Below are positions 56,445 to 64,000 of a DNA stretch of 64,000 nt, piece after piece. Under the pieces are notes generated by a model. That model did not search any database. It was not told the origin of the DNA and saw only the letters and a list, made by a program, of their open reading frames with translations. Location: positions 15,774,019-15,838,018 of the forward strand of contig OY987270.1 in assembly GCA_963920665.1 (NCBI GenBank), read 5' to 3'. This DNA comes from Straminergon stramineum (taxonomy: Eukaryota > Streptophyta > Bryopsida > Hypnales > Calliergonaceae). The number at the start of each line of letters is the position of its first letter. Position 1 is the first letter of the stretch. A program made the translations under genes and the position numbers.

Positions 56445-59400
56445 TCAATATCTCTTGTACATCAGTGCACCCACATCTTCATTGTGCCCATGCCAACCAT
56501 AATCGGATGCCTCATACCCATGCATAACAGCATTATTTGGAGCCATACCGTACCAGCCAGCGACATATTTTGCATACCTGAAAGAACAGAGGGCATCCAA
56601 GAGTTTTCTTTTGAATATTCCCCAACTAAGAATCAACAGATTTTCACAAAAGATAAGACAAAATTGTAACCAAATGATACGTCACTAGAATTCTAATTTT
56701 TTTCACATTGTTCATTGTTGACAATTTGAGGAACTTACGCATCACCATTGGAGTAGGCTGCACCTGGCCCACTGCCCATCCATCCTCCGTACTGAGGGAC
56801 GCTGTTCTGAAATCCCATTTGACCAGCTTCCTGATGATTCAAGCACCATCATCTTTTGGTCAGTGGTAAGCGATTAAATTCTATGAACAACCAATTTCCA
56901 ACAAATATTATGCAGAAAAACAGACAATTCGTCCGAGTCTCAAGATGATCGATTCTCAGTACTAGATCCTTACGATTGTGAATGGTTTTACTTATCTGAC
57001 ATACTAGAGCTAAAATGTGTTAAAGAGCACAAAATATTACTAGCAAGGTTCCAAAGAGAGCTTGAGAGCCTTACTTGAGGATAACCGTTGCAATCTCTAA
57101 AATGTGCTTGACCATAGCGTTGAAGATACTCTTCATATGTCTGCATCAACAGCAAATACAACAGAACATATTCAGTCCAATCAGAATCCGTACAGTCTTC
57201 CACAAAAAATGTTCAAGCAACTTCAGAATGAAGTCTCATTAATTACCACCTGACTGGAGGGAAATAAACTAAAACTGTACTTCAAAATTCATTAATTGAA
57301 CATATTGAACACCGCAGAACCCCATTTCCGTAATCTGTACAATCTGCTCCAGTTCAATCACACCTAAACCAAAGACAAAACGGACAGTAAGGGTAAAGAT
57401 TTCGACCATATTGACCAGGTCTTCTTCAATTCCCACTTCTGCACTTCTAGTGCTGCTACTGCTGCGCATGCGCTCCTTTTCCACACCTCTGTCTTTGCTT
57501 CTTAGTCTGTCACTATTCTCAGAAGTAGCTGGGGACTTTGACTTGGAGGATCTACGAGGCCCTGCCAAGTCAACGTTTTTGCTGGTGTGTCCGTTAGATG
57601 GCCTGACCATCGGTTTGAGTGGGTAAGTTTCTGAAAGAGTCACATGGGGAGAGTACATCTGCGGCACTACAGGCCTGACTGGAGGAGCCAACGGCACTCG
57701 AGGCCTCTGTAGTCCGTCTACCACATCTCGAGATCTCTTCCCCGCTTGGTGACACACATCACGGATCCCCAGCTTCCTGTAATACTTAGTCAGTTCAGTA
57801 AGTGACAGTTAGGAAATCAAAAAAGATTAGGAAGTAAACATAAAAGATAAGCTTTCGCAAGCAGCGTAAAACTGAATGTGTAAAGCCATGACGTTCTTGG
57901 ATCAAACACAAATTACCGCTTTGGTCTGCCCTCTCTATCGGCTCCCTCGTCAATTAAAGCACACAACGCCTCACCAATAGCTTGTGTAAGCTCCTGCAAT
58001 GATACTAACTCTTAGCCAACAGTAATAAAGCAGCTGAACACTCTCCGATCACATAGTTGCATCAGAAGTAATAACAAACTAAAGTCGTAGGACTTCTAAA
58101 CAGCAATTGAAAAACTATCGAAGACTTCTAAGCACTCAGAACATGTGCCCTTGAACGGCTGTCATTGACGATGGTTGAACGTAAACGGATCTTCTGAGGC
58201 TACAAAGCTTTCACAATAATGAACTCTCATGCACCAAATGTTCACCTGACAATCTCGGCTAATCTTAACAGGCTTGAAGGCATTCAGTGGATTCTTTAAG
58301 TGCACCGTCTTCTGGAAAGGTAAATCATACAACCGCAACCACTCTACATCAAAAGTACCACCCCACGGGTTGGCACCTTCGTTGGCTTCACTCCAAATAT
58401 TTGCCCGGCGTTGACCTATTGGAGATGTCATGTGTGCGTAACCTTGAAAATGGCTGCTCATGTTGACACTAAACACCAAAACGACTTTCTCTGAGGTCTG
58501 TGACACAAATCATCAAGAGTAGACTCAGAAAAGAAAAATGAGGGACCAAAAGTCACCATGAGAAGCTGCAAGTACAAGACAATATGCTGACCTCAAAAGC
58601 CTCATTTAAAACTGTTTCGTTCATGGCCTGTGTAGCCCAGATTCCTTTCTCGATAGACTTCTCTATGTTGTGATGATTCAAGCTCTTGATGATAAAGTAT
58701 CTGGTGTGATGACTCCGACGATGTCTAGGGGCGTCTCCAACATTTCCATCAATAACGCGGAGTCTACCCTCCTCTCCCGTGACGGCATGTGGACGTTGAC
58801 CAATCCTACCAAGGATTCCGTTCCCTGTTCAGATGAACTTCTCAGTCAGTGTTTCATATTACAGTAGTAACCCAACTTCTCGTGCAAAATGGTCTCGACA
58901 AAGAGGGCCTATATCGCGACAGCGGTTCCGTTCATCGGAAATGATTGAAATCAAGCCTTTATGACGAAAGTCGACTGTACAACCAATGCCGTGTATTTTG
59001 TTAGGGTAGCAGCCGACTCCCATTCAGAGACAAATAACATACAAGATATTTACCCTGCTATAAGAAAATCGCTTAATTATGCTCTCGATCGTCTTCACCA
59101 AATATACACGGTATTTAAGTACTTCCCTGTCAATGAGAAGCTTACATAAAACTCGCAGGTTTTACCACTAACATTGGTGTCTTAAAAAGCGCCAATCAAT
59201 CAGCACGTGTCAGATGTCATTTCAGTTCCCGAAGGAAAACTGAAGCTACTCCTGAAAGGCTACAACAAAAGGGACAACAGAAGAAAAATAAAAGAATCAC
59301 CTTCACCACCATATGATCTTGAACCATGAGAAGGTTTTGGCTCTCCTTCGCGTGACTGTACTTTCGAAGTTTTTACTACATCCTCTCCTGACAGGCATCT

Positions 59401-61235
59401 TGCACTATCCTGCTTCAGAGCAATCAGTACAATAAGAAATTCCTTAATCGATCTCGAATCAGCAACATGAGAAGTAAACAGTGAGAGTCCTCGTAGATGT
59501 TTTCAATATCTCAGCGCATACCACTACAACCGATTCAACCATTGATATTTTAGTAATTCAAGAGAACGTCCTATTTTAAAAGATACGTCATTCAAATACA
59601 AGAAGAAATCCACTTGTACGATTTTGCCCATCACGGAGCACAACGAATCAAACATAAAGCCAATATTACAACTGGTAGCAGTAGGCAACGTACCTCAGGC
59701 TGTTCAGTGTAGTTTTGCAATTTGCCAGCAGCTGCCTCATCTTCAAGACTGCAGAGCTCCCAAGAGAAGGACAAGGATGAAACTATTAAACAAAGATTAA
59801 CACCCAGGACACAGCGCCCTTCAAACTAAAATCAATGAATTTTCCTGCTTGAGATTCTCTCCTAAAATATTGCTGGTCCAAGCCTGGAAAAAGAAGCTTT
59901 CCTTGGACTCCAATAGTGCAATAAGCTATCATGGAACATTACACCACAGGTACAAGCATACCTCGAAAATTCAATTAAACTGAAAAAACTGTATGCAATG
60001 TTCTAACTAGATTATGTCAATGACGACTCCAATAAACTGTTGAGTGCAACTAGAGGATAAGACACAAGTGATGATGCAGAGCCCGGCGTAAAACAAATGC
60101 GCGCTTACGAAGGTAGTCAGGAATAGGTACTTCGCGGTTTAGGGTTCAAAAGCGCCAAGCTTCGAATCGAGGTAACTAAATAAATTCGTACAGCCTAGTG
60201 ATTGTACTGCTGTACGTGACATCCGACAGGTCTTAAGGAGCAAAAGAACTGTACAAGCAGTCGATCCAGTGCTGTGAACATTTCAAAGTAGGGAATAATA
60301 CTACTCTGAAGCTCACCAAAGTCTAGATTGAAAGTCTGTTCACGACAATCGTTGGCATTCTACCAAAATACACCAGCAAGCACAATATGAGATTCAAAGA
60401 CAAGAAGACGATATTGTAGTTTGTAACAGAACATTGTCTTCTCCTCCATTCAAAGTTGAAGGTAACAAGAGAACCAGAACTGTCGATAGTAAGGCTATAC
60501 CTAAGAAACAATGACCAATTCGTCATATATTACAAGTGCCAACTAAAAAGTCCTAATATGCTGAGAACCTTCGGAGTGCACCTCTTCCACACTGGCACAG
60601 AGGCTATGTGCACAGAGCCACCTTAGCGTTCTACAAATGAGAGCAAATTCCAGCTTTATCCAAGTCCCAAAACTCATCAAACTACCAACTACAAAATTGC
60701 GTAGACTGACAAAACAGTCCCCATTCACAAAATTGAATAACTACCTAGATATTCTACAGCCCACATATTTAGTGGTCACATATTCTCCTTCAAATAAAAA
60801 GAGTAATAACAGCAGTCATGATCATTAGATCTTGTGACAATGTTCCCCACATACAATCAGGAACGGATGGCAAGGACCACAACCAAATACATACACCATA
60901 TGTGGAAGCAGGATCGGCAGTTCCAAATGCCCTTCTCTTACTTACGGCGCTCTAACTGCGTCGTTCCGTCTTCCACCGTCACTTTCTGAAGCCAGGTCGC
61001 AATCCGCAAGGTCTTGAAAATCATCGGGATCACCCATTATGTCATCAAGCACACTTTTGTCCATGTTTTTCCGCCGCAACGATGCTTGCCTCTCGATCGC
61101 TTTGCTAGGTCTGATCGCAATTGCTCCATCCTCTCCAATCTGAGCCGAAGCCTCTACAGCCAAACTCTCGTCATTTGCAAGAGGAGAAGACGACGACTCC
61201 TCAACGACCAAAGGAGGTGTTGCATCCTCTGCCAT
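56445..61235 (-). CDS. YTH-domain m6A reader, DC-type
   Basis: Ten coding exons on the minus strand: 60946-61235, 59694-59748, 59301-59409, 58592-58824, 58246-58497, 57917-57993, 57407-57776, 57075-57140, 56739-56830, 56445-56577; 558 aa. The ATG at 61235 (MAEDATPP) is chosen because the in-frame ATG at 61256 is part of a strong acceptor (CTCTGTTTTTGGATCATGCAG in part), implying a leader intron. Residues 1-190 are acidic to polar and probably disordered. The YTH domain starts at RYFIIKSLNHHN (193) and runs to about 330. The m6A cage residues are predicted to be Trp214 (GIWATQ), Trp264 (NIW) and Trp274 (NPWGG). LPFQKTVHLKNPLN and KPVKISRDCQ follow. This pattern matches the nuclear YTHDC1-like group, for example Arabidopsis At4g11970. 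The C-terminal part has a Ser/Arg/Lys-rich stretch (about 400-450), the conserved TYEEYLQRYG and a Gly/Tyr-rich tail. It likely binds m6A RNA in the nucleus. Confidence 0.93.
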
Positions 61236-63098
61236 CCTGATTAGTTTAGTCTGCATGATCCAAAAACAGAGCAAAAAAACATCTTAAAGAGTACTCCTGT
61301 AAACCTCGTCTCCAAAAAAGAACTATTACACCTAAGAAAATCTTCCGACACGATTATTTAATTACACAACGCGGTCCACAAGTAGAATACCAGCATGAGG
61401 AGTAACCGCACAGAATGAGAACGTCCCAGAGGCAAGTCGTGAACAAGCGAATCGTCAAGTAGCGAACTACAGCCAGTCAAACCCAAGGACTCAAACCATC
61501 CAATTGATTTTGACCAAGCTGGTTTGAAAGACGCGAGTCAAACCAATAACGCCCGGTAATGACGAATATGACAGAGGTATCCTGAAGGAACATACACTCC
61601 TGGGAAGGAGCCGAGATTGCTCGATCGTAGCATAATCAGTACGAGAACACGACAGAACAGCTATGACAGTCTCTCTACCCTAATGGTCATAGGAAAGAGC
61701 ATCACGACATCACAATATTGATGAAAAAAGAGACTGAATCGTTCTGAAATGAAATAAATAGATCAACGCGAACATACTTGGCGACGCTAGTAATGAGTTC
61801 CATTATCCAAAAGGCGACGATCAGCCATGCACAACATCACCTGAAGGACATGAGAACCACTAAGCCGAAGCAACACACAAATTTCCATGATACGGATAAC
61901 GTCTTCATCGCAGCATAACTACTTCACAAAAACGCGACATGCAGCACAATCGTAAGGTCACTAAAGCACGACAACATTGCCATTCCCTCACAATCACACT
62001 AACAGCTTGTTGGAAGCCATAACTGAAATCCCCTTGCAAACCGGCGACCTCCAAAAAAACGATTGTAAAAAACAATCCCTAAGGAAACTAGCGTCGACCT
62101 ACGCGTATACAACAGTCACCGATATTAACGCCACCCATAACATACACCTACAGAAAACATTTCAAAATCCTGCATTTTGATATGAATTTTCTTCACCTTC
62201 CGTTTGGCTCTCTCACACCAGAAACGCCTATTTCTAGCAGCACAGCTACTTGACACTACACATCATGCGCGATCTCCGCCGAGACGAGCACAGTTTCCAC
62301 AACACAAAGGAAACACCAGCCTCCACCATCAGAAGCCCTCCCTTAACCACCCGAAACCAAACATACTCCACACAATTCAGGGACATCAATTCGGAATACA
62401 TCCCAAACACAACGACGCATTCCGAACCACCACGTACACGGCCAAACCCTAATTCAAAAATTCCCAAACATCCTGCAATTCTGCGCCCTGTCACCCGAAC
62501 TAACCCTAATAACCACCCGCACGCGACCAACGGTGCTCGAGCTCCACCATAGCCACGGATTCCGATCACGAACGCAAGCATTGGCCAAAACGCGAGCAGA
62601 GCAAAAAGGATTTTGAGCCTGTAAGGAGAAGAGGGAATGGAAATAGGAAGCGTCGATTGAGGCGTGATAACTTGCCTGAAAGGATGGGACAGCAGTCTTG
62701 CGTGCGCGGTTCGTCCATCATGAAAATGCTGTTGCTGTCATGATTGCTAAGGAGGGGTCGCAATCCCAGCCATAGCCATGGACTCCGGAAGGTTTGTGCA
62801 GTTTGTCGTTGCGTTAGATTAATGTGCTCACTTTGGAGGTCTGCCTTTCCTATATGTTCCTTTGTTCTGAATGTGCGAGACGACTGGTCTGTTTCGATGA
62901 ATAATAGGGACACGTTCATCCGTGGATGCTGCGTTCTCATCCGTGTTCGTCTTCAATGCAAGCCGGAATTGCAGTTAAAGCATTTGCTAAGTTAGCAGTA
63001 AAGGGCATCTGGCTCCAGTACAGGGGATTTTTTTCATTTATTTTGGGCAGTGCAGGAAGCGACCTTTAGTTCGCTGGAGTGAAGCAGTTGTTTACATC
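61236..63098 (-). promoter_or_regulatory. Upstream region and probable leader intron of YTH gene
   Basis: A pyrimidine-rich acceptor ends next to 61254 on the minus strand, so a noncoding first exon should lie further upstream, possibly in the GC-richer part around 62200-62800. Frames of 100-124 codons on both strands in 62204-62940 overlap each other and show no domain; they are treated as noncoding leader or promoter sequence. Confidence 0.35.
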
Positions 63099-63101
63099 TA
63101 A

Positions 63102-63963
63102 GGGCCGCTTTACACCTAGAGGCCGGGCCAATTCTCCTTGAGGCCAATTGCTCAAAACTTCAGTCCCTTTTGGGCTAGAGGTCGTCCCCAAGTAACAATT
63201 ACTAATGGGGGCCAATTCTCCCATATGCAAAGGTCTTGGGGCCAAGAAGCCAAGCCAATTCAAAAAAATTTAGGAAAAAGGGAGAGAGGGGCTGAAATTT
63301 CAGGGCCACTTTCAACCTAAGGTAGGAGGCTTGAAATCCGCATAGGCTCTAAAACTGCCCACCTCCTCAAATGCACACTATTTGTAAATGGGATTTTTTC
63401 ATTTTTACATGGATGTACCAATAGTGTACATTTGAGGAGGTGGGCCGTTTTAGAGCCCTATGCCATTTCGACTTCAAAAATTCATAACGAATTCTATAAA
63501 GCTCCAAAAAATATGAAACAACTTGGGTTAGATGTCAATCCCTCTTGTCTTTCAAGAAAATTTTACTGGAAAATATTTCAAGAAGTTTCACCTCCTCAAA
63601 ATTCAGTTTTAGCTCTTAGATAGGCACTTTATAGACCTCCTACCTTACAAGCCAATTGCACAAAATCCAACGAATCACATTTGTTGAAAAAAATAATATT
63701 TTATAAGAAAAATAAATTTCATAGAAATCTAACATTGGCCCCTAGGCCAAGAATTGGCCTCACATTTTTGGTGCAACCAATTTAGCTAGCTCGGGCCATG
63801 TCAGATCATGTCTTTTTTTAATAAATACTTCATTCCACCAAATTGACCAAGCCTCTAGGTGTAAAGGGGTTGGGGCTAATTTCAATCTTTTATCCAATCA
63901 CAAGTGAGGATTCTTGGCCTCTGACACACGAAATTGGCCCAGTCTCTAAGTGTAAAGCGGCCC
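63102..63963. mobile_element. Harbinger/Tourist-like element with TAA duplication
   Basis: The left end GGGCCGCTTTACACCTAGAG pairs with the right end (reverse complement GGGCCGCTTTACACTTAGAG); including further bases to GGGCCAATT, about 29 of 32 match. The element is flanked by TAA on both sides (63099-63101 and 63964-63966). A GG-starting inverted repeat with TAA duplication is the hallmark of PIF/Harbinger Tourist-type MITEs. There is no transposase. Part of the length is a second element nested at 63319-63646. A sequence close to the terminal repeat also occurs internally at about 63851 (GCCTCTAGGTGTAAAG). Confidence 0.85.
63319..63646. mobile_element. Nested MITE-like element with AAGGTAGGAGG termini, copy 2
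   Basis: Begins AAGGTAGGAGGC and ends GACCTCCTACCTT, as at 13211-13531, with which its 3' half aligns. Its 5' half is a hairpin: 63347-63381 and 63421-63459 pair almost perfectly (GGCTCTAAAAC and CCCACCTCCTCAAATG against their complements, about 36 of 38). It lies wholly inside the TAA-flanked element, so it is the younger insertion. A clean target-site duplication was not seen. Confidence 0.7.
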
Positions 63964-64000
63964 TAAGTTAGGGGAGGTAACCCATTTCTAACCACTTAAG

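Noticed and set aside
62204..62940. Overlapping frames of 82-124 codons on both strands
   Set aside because: They overlap each other in opposite directions, have no recognisable domain, and fit noncoding leader or promoter sequence of the YTH gene.

Overview
The window is nuclear DNA of a land plant. The evidence is spliced genes with GT-AG introns, plant-type organelle-targeted proteins (a thylakoid FtsH protease and a plastid SufS-type cysteine desulfurase), a plant U1 snRNA gene and telo-box motifs at a ribosome-biogenesis gene. Modest intron sizes, AT-rich spacers full of short inverted-repeat elements, and no recognisable LTR retrotransposon would fit a moss-like genome, but the species cannot be fixed from this sequence alone. 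Six protein-coding genes were rebuilt exon by exon with phases that agree at every junction. All exon limits are hand-called from splice dinucleotides, reading phase and family similarity; no alignment or transcript data were available.

Layout: 1-4300 AT-rich spacer with a small inverted-repeat element; 4626-6731 (+) SCNM1-like minor-spliceosome zinc-finger protein; 6732-13200 gene-free, mostly AT-rich; 12800-14370 a patchwork of three repeat families around an isolated GC-richer ORF that may be a fossil of a viral capsid gene; 15783-16530 a direct duplication in front of the next gene; 16672-22280 (+) DUF707 membrane-anchored protein; 24233-28673 (-) UTP15 small-subunit processome WD40 protein; 28915-33970 repeats and AT-rich spacer; 34152-34416 a small inverted-repeat element; 35045-35855 a five-unit tandem repeat just upstream of 35977-39244 (+) FtsH2/FtsH8-type thylakoid metalloprotease; 39245-44202 AT-rich with an inverted-repeat element; 44203-49921 (-) NFS2/SufS cysteine desulfurase; 51650-52660 a GC-rich island made of nested inverted repeats that contains a U1 snRNA gene; 52660-56444 AT-rich; 56445-61235 (-) nuclear-type YTH m6A reader; 63102-63963 a Harbinger/Tourist-like element with TAA target duplication and a second element nested inside it.

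The genes do not form an operon-like unit. Two themes recur by chance or by local gene content: nuclear RNA processing (SCNM1, U1 snRNA, YTH reader, UTP15) and plastid maintenance (FtsH, NFS2). The most unusual features are the U1 snRNA gene inside a nested inverted-repeat structure, the possible capsid fossil at 13.6 kb, and the repeat-built leader regions of the FtsH and DUF707 genes.
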